Of a stretch of DNA of 42,163 nt, positions 31,427 to 38,655 are shown piece by piece (position 1 is the stretch's first letter; each line of letters opens with the position of its first letter). The DNA is from an uncultured Oscillospiraceae bacterium. Its GTDB lineage: Bacteria > Bacillota > Clostridia > Oscillospirales > JAAYXM01. The stretch spans positions 1 to 42,163 of the forward strand of contig CAKUEM010000010.1 in the NCBI GenBank assembly GCA_934646115.1, written 5' to 3'. The position numbers and the translations under genes were made by a program. The notes beneath the pieces are model-generated. The model had not been told where the DNA came from. It saw only the letters and a program-made list of their open reading frames with translations, and did no database searches.

Positions 31427-33382
31427 TCATGATCCGGGCAGCAGCGCGCGCCCGATCCAATAGGTCACATACGCGCAGACCCAGGCGATCCCGGTTTGAA
31501 GCAGCATGAGCCGCGCCGCGCGAAAGCGCCCCGGCAGCTCGCGCCGGATCGCCGCGGCGGCGGCGACGCAGGGCATGTAAAGCAGCGTGAACACCAGAAA
31601 CGACAGTGCGCTCGCCGGGCAGAAGCATTGCGCAAGCGACCCCGCGCCGAGCAATACCGCAAGCGTTGCCACCACCGCCTCCTTCGCGGTCAGCCCGCAG
31701 AGCAGCGCCGCGCCCGCGCGCCAATCGCCAAAGCCGAGCGGGCGCAGAAGCGGAACGAGCAGCTCCCCCGCCCCCGCAAGCAGTGAATCCTCGCCGCGCG
31801 CCGCCGGCTGCAGGTGCAAATTAAACCGCTGCAAGAACCAAACCGCGATCGAGGCGAGAAAAATCAGCCCGAACGCGCGCGTTAAAAAATCGCGCGCTTT
31901 TTCCCACATATGCAGCAGCACGCTGCGCAGATCGGGCAGCCGATATTCCGGAAGCTCCATGAGAAACGGCTCAGAACCGCCCGCCCCGCGCCCGGAAAGC
32001 CATGCGCGCAGCACGCCGAGCGTTACGCCGAGCAAATACAGCCCGGTCATGACAAGCGCCGCGTGCCGCGGGAAGAAGGTCGCCGTGAACACGGCATAAA
32101 TTGGCAGCTTTGCGCTGCATGACATAAACGGGATCATACGGATCGTCAGCGTCCGGTCGCGCGCACTCGCCAGAGTGCGCGTTGCCATCACCGCGGGCAC
32201 GGAGCATCCGAAGCCCAAAAGCATCGGAACGAGCGAGCGACCGGACAGCCCGATGCGCGCAAGCGGTCGGTCCATCACAAACGCAACGCGCGCCATATAG
32301 CCGGAATCCTCAAGCAGCGACAAACAAAAAAACAGCGTCATGATGACCGGCAAAAACGACAGCACGCTCCCCACGCCGGTCAAAACCCCATCCGTGATAA
32401 GCGACCGCAGCCACGGCGCGCAGCCGCACGCCGCGAGCGCATTCTCACACCACGCTGCGCCGCGCGAAAGCCATGCGGCAAGCTGGTCAGACACGCTGCC
32501 GCCCACGACCGCAAACGTCAAATAAAACACCAGCGCGATCGTCGCCGCAAACAGCGGGATCGCAAGCAGCCGATGCGTGAGCCAGCGGTCAAGCCGCGCC
32601 GTGCGCGCATCCGGCAGCCGCGCCGAGCCGCCGGAAAGGCAGGCGCGAAGCGTCCGCTCGATCCATTGATAGCGCAGATCGGCAAGCACCGCCGGAATAT
32701 CGCTTGGGAGCGCGGCGCGCAGCCCTGTCTCCTCCTCTTTGGGGAGGGACGCGGCGCGGCGCATTTCCGCGTCATCCTCCAGCAGCTTCACCGCAGCAAA
32801 ATATGGCGGAATGTCCTTTGCCGCAACGCATTCCGCCGCGCGCAGGAGCGTTTTTCCAATCGTCTCGCCGTACAGCTCACGCGGACAGGGCGTGCAGGTG
32901 CGCGCCTGCTGCACAGCGCGCAGCAGACCCGGAAGCCCCACCCCACGGCTCGCCGAAACCGCAACGACCGGAACGCCCAGCCGCGCGGAAAGCGCCGCGA
33001 TATCAATGCGCAGCCCGCGCTTTTCCGCCACATCGATCATATTGAGCGCGACCACCATGGGAACGCCGCACGCCCGCAGCTGCAGCGTTAAATACAGGCT
33101 GCGCTCCAGACAGGTCGCATCCACCACGTTGATGACCGCATCCGGGCGTTCATGCAGGAGAAACGCGCGCGTAATGCGCTCTTCCGCGCTGTATGGCGCA
33201 AGCGAATACACGCCGGGCAGATCCACCACGGTAAGCGCGGGCTGCCCGCGCACCGCGCCGCTTTTGCGCTCGACCGTAACGCCCGGAAAATTTCCGACAT
33301 GCTGGTTGCTGCCGGTCAGGCGGTTAAACAGCGTGGTCTTGCCGCAGTTCTGGTTGCCGACCAGCGCCACTGTCTTTCTCAT
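31427..33382 (-). CDS. feoB: FeoB, ferrous iron transporter
   Basis: Membrane Fe(II) uptake protein with an N-terminal GTPase. 651 residues. G1 GNQNCGKTT is at residues 9-17, G2-like GNFPGVTVERK near 30-40, G3 DLPG at 54-57, and G4 NMID at 114-117. A GDI-like helical region (170-260) is followed by the membrane domain with about ten hydrophobic segments including the Cys-containing GFGCSVPAVMATRTL and SCSAKLPIY segments. Its length is at the short end for the family (usually 670-770). The ATG overlaps the feoA stop (ATGA). Only one feoA is present and no feoC is seen. Confidence 0.95.
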   Translation of the reverse strand: MRKTVALVGNQNCGKTTLFNRLTGSNQHVGNFPGVTVERKSGAVRGQPALTVVDLPGVYSLAPYSAEERITRAFLLHERPDAVINVVDATCLERSLYLTLQLRACGVPMVVALNMIDVAEKRGLRIDIAALSARLGVPVVAVSASRGVGLPGLLRAVQQARTCTPCPRELYGETIGKTLLRAAECVAAKDIPPYFAAVKLLEDDAEMRRAASLPKEEETGLRAALPSDIPAVLADLRYQWIERTLRACLSGGSARLPDARTARLDRWLTHRLLAIPLFAATIALVFYLTFAVVGGSVSDQLAAWLSRGAAWCENALAACGCAPWLRSLITDGVLTGVGSVLSFLPVIMTLFFCLSLLEDSGYMARVAFVMDRPLARIGLSGRSLVPMLLGFGCSVPAVMATRTLASARDRTLTIRMIPFMSCSAKLPIYAVFTATFFPRHAALVMTGLYLLGVTLGVLRAWLSGRGAGGSEPFLMELPEYRLPDLRSVLLHMWEKARDFLTRAFGLIFLASIAVWFLQRFNLHLQPAARGEDSLLAGAGELLVPLLRPLGFGDWRAGAALLCGLTAKEAVVATLAVLLGAGSLAQCFCPASALSFLVFTLLYMPCVAAAAAIRRELPGRFRAARLMLLQTGIAWVCAYVTYWIGRALLPGS

Positions 33383-33615
33383 AGCGCCCCCTCCTCCCGC
33401 ACGACGGTGATCTGCGCCGCCTCGCTGCGCCGAAGCGTTAGCGCATAGCCGCGCAAGAACAGCTCGACCGGGTCGCCAAGCGGCGCGATTTTTCGCACGA
33501 GCAGCGGCGTGTTCGGCGTAAAGCCCATGTCCAGAAGCCGCTGACGCAGCGCGCCCGTGCCGCCGATTGCGAGAATGCGCCCGCGCTCGCCGGGCTTTAA
33601 ATCATTGACTGTCAT
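33379..33615 (-). CDS. feoA: FeoA, SH3-like ferrous iron transport protein
   Basis: Small cytosolic SH3-fold protein that works with FeoB. 78 residues: LKPGERGRILAIGG, RQRLLDMGFTPNTPLLV and the ending LRRSEAAQITV are typical of FeoA. It has AGGAGG upstream and is coupled to feoB by ATGA. It lies divergent to the amidase gene with only a 62 bp gap. No Fur box could be recognised with confidence in that gap. Confidence 0.94.
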   Translation of the reverse strand: MTVNDLKPGERGRILAIGGTGALRQRLLDMGFTPNTPLLVRKIAPLGDPVELFLRGYALTLRRSEAAQITVVREEGAL

Positions 33616-33627
33616 AGCTCCTCCTTG

Positions 33628-33657
33628 ATTGCATGGCGGGCTGTTTTGTGCTACAAT
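33628..33657. promoter_or_regulatory. Overlapping divergent promoters, feoAB and amidase
   Basis: Plus strand: TTGCAT (33629-33634), 17 bp, TACAAT (33652-33657) with TG before it, towards the amidase. Minus strand: TTGTAG (33651-33656), 17 bp, TGCAAT (33628-33633), towards feoA. The -35 of each overlaps the -10 of the other. Confidence 0.5.
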
Positions 33658-33677
33658 ATGAGCAGCGAGGTGTTACT

Positions 33678-34310
33678 ATGAAAATTGCGATACTCCGCCG
33701 GCGCAAGCTGCGCCCCGCGCTGCTTTTGCTCATTGCGGCGCTGCTTCTCGCGCTTGTTTTCGGCATTCGCGCATGCGCGCGCAAGCAGGATCGGTATGTT
33801 TCGTTTGCATATGGCGTTCCGATCCACACCGTGCTCATCCCGGAGGGCAGCGCTTCGCGCCCCGGCGAAACGCGCACGATCCGATATGTTGTGATCCACG
33901 AAACCGGAAACACCGCGCGCGGCAGCAATGCCGCCGCCCACAGCGACTATCTGCTGCACAACAACACGTCCACCACTTCATGGCATTATACGGTGGACGA
34001 TCATGAAATATACCACCATATTCCGGACGACGAGATCGCCTGGCATGCGAGCGATATGCGCAAAACGCCGGGCGGGAACATGAATGGCATCGGCGTGGAG
34101 CTTTGCGTCAATGAGGACGGCGACTTTGAAAAAACATTCGACAATGCCGCCCGCTTGACCGCACATCTGCTCTCTGAATATGACCTTTCGCTCGACGCGA
34201 TCCGTCAGCACGCGGATTTCACGCAGAAAAACTGTCCGGAGCGAATTCGAAACGAGGGGCGCATGGAGGAATTCCGCGCGCTGGTCGCCCGCTATCTCGC
34301 CGAGCAGTAG
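33678..34310 (+). CDS. N-acetylmuramoyl-L-alanine amidase, amidase_2 type, membrane anchored
   Basis: Peptidoglycan amidase. 210 residues from MKIAILRRRKLRP: a signal anchor near 12-30 (LLLLIAALLLALVFGI) keeps the catalytic domain outside. The T7-lysozyme/PGRP-like domain shows zinc ligands H74 (VVIHETGN), H178 (IRQHADF) and C186 (KNCPERI), plus Y104 in SWHYTVDDHEIYHHIPDDEIAWHA and E141. Only a single catalytic domain is present, with no cell-wall-binding repeats. GCGAGGTG lies upstream of the ATG at 33678. Located between feoAB and a terminator, it is monocistronic. Similar amidases occur in prophages, but no phage gene is beside it. Confidence 0.9.
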   Translation: MKIAILRRRKLRPALLLLIAALLLALVFGIRACARKQDRYVSFAYGVPIHTVLIPEGSASRPGETRTIRYVVIHETGNTARGSNAAAHSDYLLHNNTSTTSWHYTVDDHEIYHHIPDDEIAWHASDMRKTPGGNMNGIGVELCVNEDGDFEKTFDNAARLTAHLLSEYDLSLDAIRQHADFTQKNCPERIRNEGRMEEFRALVARYLAEQ

Positions 34311-34357
34311 CCCGCGCGGCACACGCGCCGCGGTCTTTATCAGCAAAATCTCCCCCG

Positions 34358-34681
34358 CTATATTTTGTTGGTGCGCCAAGCCTCAGCTTCAAATATGGCA
34401 GGTGGCTTGTTTATAGCGAAAATTTTGCTCGCATAAAAAGCGCTCCATTTTAAATGGAGCGCTTTTTGATTCCCGCGTGTCCACGGCAAATAAAACGCGA
34501 TCACAGCCTTTTTATAGCCCACCGCTCGCAGCCAGAAGCCATACATGCCCGCCGCCTCCGGGATCGGCGGCTCCGCGCTGCGCGCCTGCGCATCGACATG
34601 CAGCTGCTTTACGATGCTGTCCGTTGCGGCAAGGGCTCTCCTCCAGCACGCGGCGGATATCGCGATCATAACCCGTTTCAT
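34358..34681 (-). CDS. Hypothetical small ORF with a good ribosome binding site (doubtful)
   Basis: Not recognised. ATG 34681 (MKRVMIAISAACWRRALAA) has AAGGAGG eight bases upstream. The frame runs 107 codons, but a strong terminator (34435-34467) lies inside its 3' end with no in-frame stop before it, so either the frame is shifted near its end or the ORF is a remnant. No homology is apparent by eye. It follows a second short ORF on the same strand. Confidence 0.3.
   Translation of the reverse strand: MKRVMIAISAACWRRALAATDSIVKQLHVDAQARSAEPPIPEAAGMYGFWLRAVGYKKAVIAFYLPWTRGNQKALHLKWSAFYASKIFAINKPPAIFEAEAWRTNKI
34435..34467. terminator. Strong bidirectional terminator
   Basis: Arms AAAAAGCGCTCCATTT and AAATGGAGCGCTTTTT around a single T, with T run on both strands. 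It can end the amidase transcript (+) and the small-ORF transcript (-). Confidence 0.92.
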
Positions 34682-34695
34682 CTTCTCGCCCTCCT

Positions 34696-34788
34696 TCATG
34701 CATAACGTCCCCGCGGCGCGCGCAACCGCCAAAATAACGCAAAATCCCTATGCCGTTCGCCACGCATAAATATTTGTAATTGCTTCAT
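34696..34788 (-). CDS. 30-codon ORF with good ribosome binding site (doubtful)
   Basis: MKQLQIFMRGERHRDFALFW..., Arg-rich, ending 15 bp before the next small ORF. GGGGGAGGGA lies eight bases before the ATG and a promoter is seen 50 bp upstream, but the length is so short that only conservation could prove it. Confidence 0.3.
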   Translation of the reverse strand: MKQLQIFMRGERHRDFALFWRLRAPRGRYA

Positions 34789-34837
34789 CAGGATCATCCC
34801 TCCCCCGCTTTGTTTCAAGATTTTCCTGATGATATCT

Positions 34838-34866
34838 AGTATATTTTCATGTGCAAAACAACGCAA
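34838..34866 (-). promoter_or_regulatory. Promoter for the small-ORF unit
   Basis: Minus strand TTGCGT (34861-34866), 17 bp, TATACT (34838-34843). A perfect 5+5 inverted repeat GTTCG-TTTTAT-CGAAC (34879-34894) lies just upstream. Confidence 0.5.
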
Positions 34867-34894
34867 TTTCAAGGATTCGTTCGTTTTATCGAAC

Positions 34895-35185
34895 ACATTT
34901 ACTGCATTTGCTATGCATTAGCTGCGAACAATCAGCATATTGCAACGTGCGCAGTTGTTAGTAAACAAGTCCCGTCTTTGCTTTTATGTTATATTACGCC
35001 CAACATAATGCCATTTTAAGATATTAATTAAAACAGTACAATTCTCCCACTATGACGCATATTTTTTAATATTCTTTTAAAACTTTTTCCTAATTTCGCT
35101 TTATTTTATGCGATATGCACAAAATAAAACGCCATTTTTTGGCGATTTTTACGTTGTCCTATTCTCTAAAATTCGCAATTGCCTA
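34895..35185. other. AT-rich intergenic region
   Basis: About 290 bp with far lower GC than the rest of the window and no gene. It holds a weak hairpin CGCCA/TGGCG followed by five T (35130-35150) and AT-rich runs. Nothing else is recognisable. Confidence 0.7.
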
Positions 35186-35214
35186 TCGACATATTTGTGA
35201 TTATGTATTATAAT
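35186..35214 (+). promoter_or_regulatory. Promoter of the solute-binding lipoprotein gene
   Basis: TCGACA (35186-35191), 17 bp spacer, TATAAT (35209-35214): 5/6 and 6/6 matches. The ATG is 43 bp further on, with AGGAGG in between. Confidence 0.85.
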
Positions 35215-35256
35215 AATTCTGCATTTCAAATATTGCTATGAACAGGAGGAAAAAGA

Positions 35257-36828
35257 ATGAAAAAACACATAGGAAAACGCATTGTGGCATTTGCTCTTCT
35301 CGGCGCAATGGCATTTTCGCTCACTGCCTGCGGCAAGGACAAACAGGGTGGCACGCCGGACGTCTCGCAGGCGGATCTTGACAAAATTACGGAGTTAAAC
35401 GTAATCATCACCTCGCACGCTAGCTGGCCGTATAACGAAAATTGGCCGATCTGGAAATGGATCCAGGAAGGCAGCGGCGTGAAGCTGAACATTCAGGCAA
35501 TCCCGGGCACGGATTTTGGCACAAAGCTTCCGCTTATCCTCGCTTCGCCGGAAACGCTGCCCGATCTGATCCACATGGTCAATGTGCAGCTCGTGAATCA
35601 GAACACAAGCTCCGGCGCGTTTGTCTCGATCACCGATAATCTTGACAAAATGCCGAACTACACAGCGTTTATGAACACGCTGCCCGAAACAGAGCGCAAG
35701 GAGCTTGAGGCACAGCGCACTTCGGGCGACGGCAAGATGTATTTCCCGCCGGTTTACGGCACGCAGACCGTTATGAATCTGCGCACCTGGATGTACCGCA
35801 AGGATATCTTCCAGAAGCATAACCTCGAGACCCCGAAGACCGAGGATGAGCTGTATGCGGTCACGAAGGAATTAAAGAAGCTGTATCCGAGTTCGTACCC
35901 GCTCGCGTTCCGTACCGGTCTTGAGCAGATCAACGTGATGGGTCCGATGTGGAAAAACAACTTCGCTTGGGCGCTTTATTATGATTTTAAAGAAGAGAAA
36001 TGGTGCTGGGGCGCGCAGGACTCTGAGACTATGCCGCACATCATCGAGTTCTTCTCCAAAATGATCGACGAAGGTCTTGTCCCGCCGGATTTCCTCTCGA
36101 TTACCACGAAGTCATGGGAGGAGCTGGTCTCGACCGATCGCGGATTCATCATGCCTGAGTATCTGGCGCGCGTTGATTTCTTCAACAAGATCGGCCGTAC
36201 CTCCAACCCGGATTATACCTGGTCTGTCATGGAGCCGCCGAAGGGCAGCACCGCAACCGGACAGGCAAAGATCGCGAAATTAAACCTCGACCCGACTGGT
36301 TATGTCGTCTGCAATACCGGCAAGACGGATCGCATCAACAAGTCGCTCTGGTTTGTCGATTGGATGTATACCGACGAAGCAACCGACCTGCTCTCCTGGG
36401 GCAAGGAAGGCGAGAGCTACACTGTTGACGCAAACGGCACCCGTTCGTTCATTCTGGACGCCAGCAAGGAAGAAGCTGCTACCACGAAATATGGAATCGG
36501 CACATACGGCGTGTATCAGCGCACGACCTCGTTCGAAGAGACGTATTCGTCTGAGCAGCGCGAGGAAGGCAAGCGCGCTTATACTTACACCGAGGATAAC
36601 GTGAACCCGACCCTGTGGCTGCCGCTCAACGATGAAGAGATGAAGGTGTATGACGAGCTGTATACCGCTCTGGTCACATATACCGAAGAGATGCTCTCGA
36701 AGTTCATCTTAAAGCAGGAGCCGATGAGCAACTGGGATGCGTTCCAGAAGGGTATGACCGACATGGGCGTTGATCGCCTGCTTGAGGTCTACACCTCGGC
36801 CTACAACCGCGTAACCGGCAAAAACTAA
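35257..36828 (+). CDS. Extracellular solute-binding lipoprotein (family 1, LipO-like)
   Basis: ABC-transporter type substrate-binding protein, 523 residues. Signal peptide with lipobox LTAC, acyl-Cys C25, then a short linker and the two-lobe binding fold. It is Trp/Tyr rich and large, as in the LipO/LplA-like family associated with complex oligosaccharides: LNIQAIPGTDFGTKLPLILASPETLPDLI near 74-100, RKDIFQKHNLETPKT near 186-200, and a long C-terminal helical part (ending SAYNRVTGKN). No permease or ATPase gene is adjacent, so it is an orphan. It has its own strong promoter and terminator. The substrate is unknown; sugar oligomers are likely from family knowledge. Confidence 0.9.
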   Translation: MKKHIGKRIVAFALLGAMAFSLTACGKDKQGGTPDVSQADLDKITELNVIITSHASWPYNENWPIWKWIQEGSGVKLNIQAIPGTDFGTKLPLILASPETLPDLIHMVNVQLVNQNTSSGAFVSITDNLDKMPNYTAFMNTLPETERKELEAQRTSGDGKMYFPPVYGTQTVMNLRTWMYRKDIFQKHNLETPKTEDELYAVTKELKKLYPSSYPLAFRTGLEQINVMGPMWKNNFAWALYYDFKEEKWCWGAQDSETMPHIIEFFSKMIDEGLVPPDFLSITTKSWEELVSTDRGFIMPEYLARVDFFNKIGRTSNPDYTWSVMEPPKGSTATGQAKIAKLNLDPTGYVVCNTGKTDRINKSLWFVDWMYTDEATDLLSWGKEGESYTVDANGTRSFILDASKEEAATTKYGIGTYGVYQRTTSFEETYSSEQREEGKRAYTYTEDNVNPTLWLPLNDEEMKVYDELYTALVTYTEEMLSKFILKQEPMSNWDAFQKGMTDMGVDRLLEVYTSAYNRVTGKN

Positions 36829-36841
36829 TTTTCGCCACCTT

Positions 36842-36880
36842 AATGGGTTCGGCAGCGATCGCTGCCGAACCCATTTTTTT
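36842..36880 (+). terminator. Terminator of the solute-binding protein gene
   Basis: A nearly perfect 16-bp arm palindrome (ATGGGTTCGGCAGCGA and its complement, 36843-36874) followed by seven T. Confidence 0.95.
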
Positions 36881-36919
36881 CGCCTTTCGGCGTGGAACGC
36901 TCCCGGTTCTATCCGTGTG

Positions 36920-37620
36920 GATATGGCTTTGCCATTGAATACTCTCCGCAAGAAAAGCAATTGCTTGAGCGCAAGTATTCGGGGCAATGCGAAAGACTTG
37001 AGCCTTGCCCAACACTTGCTGTTGTGCGATGCGCGCAGCTTAAACGCCGCGTGCGCGCCGTCCGTGCCCGTCGCCACGCGCAGTGTGCCGTAGAAGAAGA
37101 TGCCTTGCTCAGCGTAACGTTATACACGCTGGAAAGCGTCCGGCTTGTGCTCTTATTGGGGTTATATTCAGTCAATCGGCGCGATATTTTCGCCGCTGCG
37201 CGTAATCATAACTCGTGCTGTACCGCAAGGCTGGGAAGCTCAAATTTTCGCCCTTGGCAAGTACGCGAGCGCTCCGCCCGGGTGCGTGCGCTCTTGCCGC
37301 GCCCAGCGTTGCAGTGCCCATAATAGTCGCCACGCCTGTGCTCTTCGTACTGGCGCGCCGATAGCCGCATCGCTCTCGTATGGAAACGTGGCGCCGCTCG
37401 CACTCAGATCCACAAGATCGCCGCTCAGCAGCGCGCCGGAAATCCGCGGTTTCGCCATTGCAGCAATGGCAAGCCCCTTCGGGCTGGAATGCATTGCGCT
37501 CGCAACAACCGACTGCTCTGCGCCTGGTTCATTGCCGTCGAAAATAATTTTTCTGCCATGTCATGCCAAGACCCACCGCATATTCTTCATGTATTTGAAA
37601 CTGTCCTACGCATAATGGAT
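36920..37620 (-). pseudogene. Eroded protein-coding remnant (unidentified)
   Basis: No intact gene is present. On the minus strand, protein-like segments occur in different frames: near 37345-37571 (DGNEPGAEQSVVASAM, then SGDLVDLSASGATFPYES), near 37170-37350 (MGTATLGAARAHAPGR, then SFPALRYSTSYDYAQ), and near 36960-37100 (GIFFYGTLRVATGTDGAHAA). They are interrupted by stops and frameshifts, including a TGA near 37565. The order is collinear. This suggests a decayed gene rather than random DNA, possibly a surface or beta-rich protein; I cannot name a family. Confidence 0.35.
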
Positions 37621-37742
37621 GCGCGCCTTTCGGGTATTTATTTTGCCGCGCGCAAGGAGCAGCGCCCCCCAGATATTTAAAACTATGCCGCGCACGAGGA
37701 GCGGCGCGCAGGGCATTTCACAGAGAAAAATCTGCATCAAAA

Positions 37743-37776
37743 GCCGCCCTCCTCTGATTAAAAGGAAGAGGGCGGC
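37743..37776 (-). terminator. Isolated hairpin in the non-coding island
   Basis: Arms GCCGCCCTC (37743-37751) and GAGGGCGGC (37768-37776), 16-nt loop; four T follow on the minus strand. It may be a leftover terminator. Confidence 0.5.
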
Positions 37777-37856
37777 GCTGTGTTCTATGCATATTTATTG
37801 GCATATCCGCCGCGATATGCGTTAAATTTCATCGTGTTGCTTTGACTTTTCCCTGT

Positions 37857-38288
37857 GGTCACGGCAATCGGAGGTCCGCTGCGGGGTGTGCAAAAGCCGG
37901 TTTTAGCCATTTCCAAAGTTGCCCGTGCGCGGCGAGCTGCACCCGGCTAAGATACGCGCCATGCCTAATTAATTACTTACTTACTTGCTTGTCTTGTCGC
38001 TTCGGAGGCTTCGCCGCACAGCCGCGTGGCAATCAGCGCCCCGCATGGTGATGGGGTGCTGGAGCTTGCCGTTGTTGTTTTTTATTAAAGCCCCACCCCG
38101 GTCGCAGCAAGTGTGTTCGTCTAAAGCGTATGTCATGTCTTGTTTTGTCACTTCGGGGACTTTGCCGTACAATTGCAGTGACCATCATCCCGTTGATGCT
38201 CATTTTTATCGTCTTTCAACCCGCGCCGGGCGGTCACGGTAAGTAGCGCCCCGGCAAGGCATAAACTTGGAGCTTGCCTTTGTTTTTG
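37857..38288. repeat. Diverged repeat modules in the island
   Basis: Two related blocks share, in the same order, a segment like TTGTCnCTTCGG...GCCG (37995-38017 and 38145-38168), AGCGCCCCG (38035-38043 and 38245-38253) and TGGAGCTTGCC (38060-38070 and 38268-38278). The second block carries about 60 extra bases. A partial third copy of the flanking GGTCACGG (37857-37864 and 38232-38239) is seen. Confidence 0.45.
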
Positions 38289-38600
38289 CGGCGCAGCTTT
38301 CCGCGTTCGCGGCATTTAAAAGCTTGCCGGCGTGCGGTTCCATTTATTTTCCCCTATACCGGCGCGCTGGGTTTATCACCTATGACTCGGTAAAATGCAT
38401 GCCCATGCTATCTGCGCCTATGCAAAATATGCTTTCGGCGGGCTGCGCCCTTTGGGCGTTTGAGCCGCCTGTTTCGCTCTTTCGAAATAGCTTGATTCAG
38501 AGCGACTTGTTCGGAATGGGCAAAAATCACTTCAAATGCCCCCTTCCCCGCTCGTGAGTGGCGAAGGTGGGATCGCGCGGACAATCGCGGCAAAAGACAT

Positions 38601-38634
38601 AAAAAAGGAACCAGGCGTAATGCCTGGTTCCTTT
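38601..38634 (-). terminator. Terminator of the S-layer gene
   Basis: Minus strand arms AAGGAACCAGGC and GCCTGGTTCCTT (12 bp, five-base loop ATTAC) followed by a further T run. It starts about 20 bp past the stop. Confidence 0.95.
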
Positions 38635-38655
38635 CGACTATTCAATCGTTATCGA

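Larger units (their letters stand above)
36881..38600. other. 1.7-kb island without an intact gene
   Basis: Between two strong terminators no frame on either strand looks like a full gene. The island contains the eroded minus-strand remnant, an isolated hairpin, diverged repeat modules and a run TTAATTACTTACTTACTTGC (37974-37988). No tRNA, riboswitch or CRISPR is seen. Confidence 0.6.

Noticed and set aside
30338..34802. The 14-base string GGATGATCCTGATG around the starts of both the 30352 lipoprotein (+) and the 34788 small ORF (-)
   Set aside because: Matches of this length are expected a few times by chance in 42 kb, and both include a ribosome binding site, so no duplication is inferred.
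34879..34894. LexA/SOS-box-like repeat GTTCG-N6-CGAAC
   Set aside because: The half-sites are in the opposite order to the Gram-positive SOS box (CGAACnnnnGTTCG) and the spacing differs.
36892..37323. 143-codon plus-strand frame after the solute-binding protein terminator
   Set aside because: Cys/Arg/Leu-rich with no start signals; the opposite strand gives more protein-like segments.
38267..38557. 96-codon plus-strand frame with TTG start in the island
   Set aside because: No ribosome binding site and unusual composition; it begins inside the diverged repeat block. Treated as non-coding.
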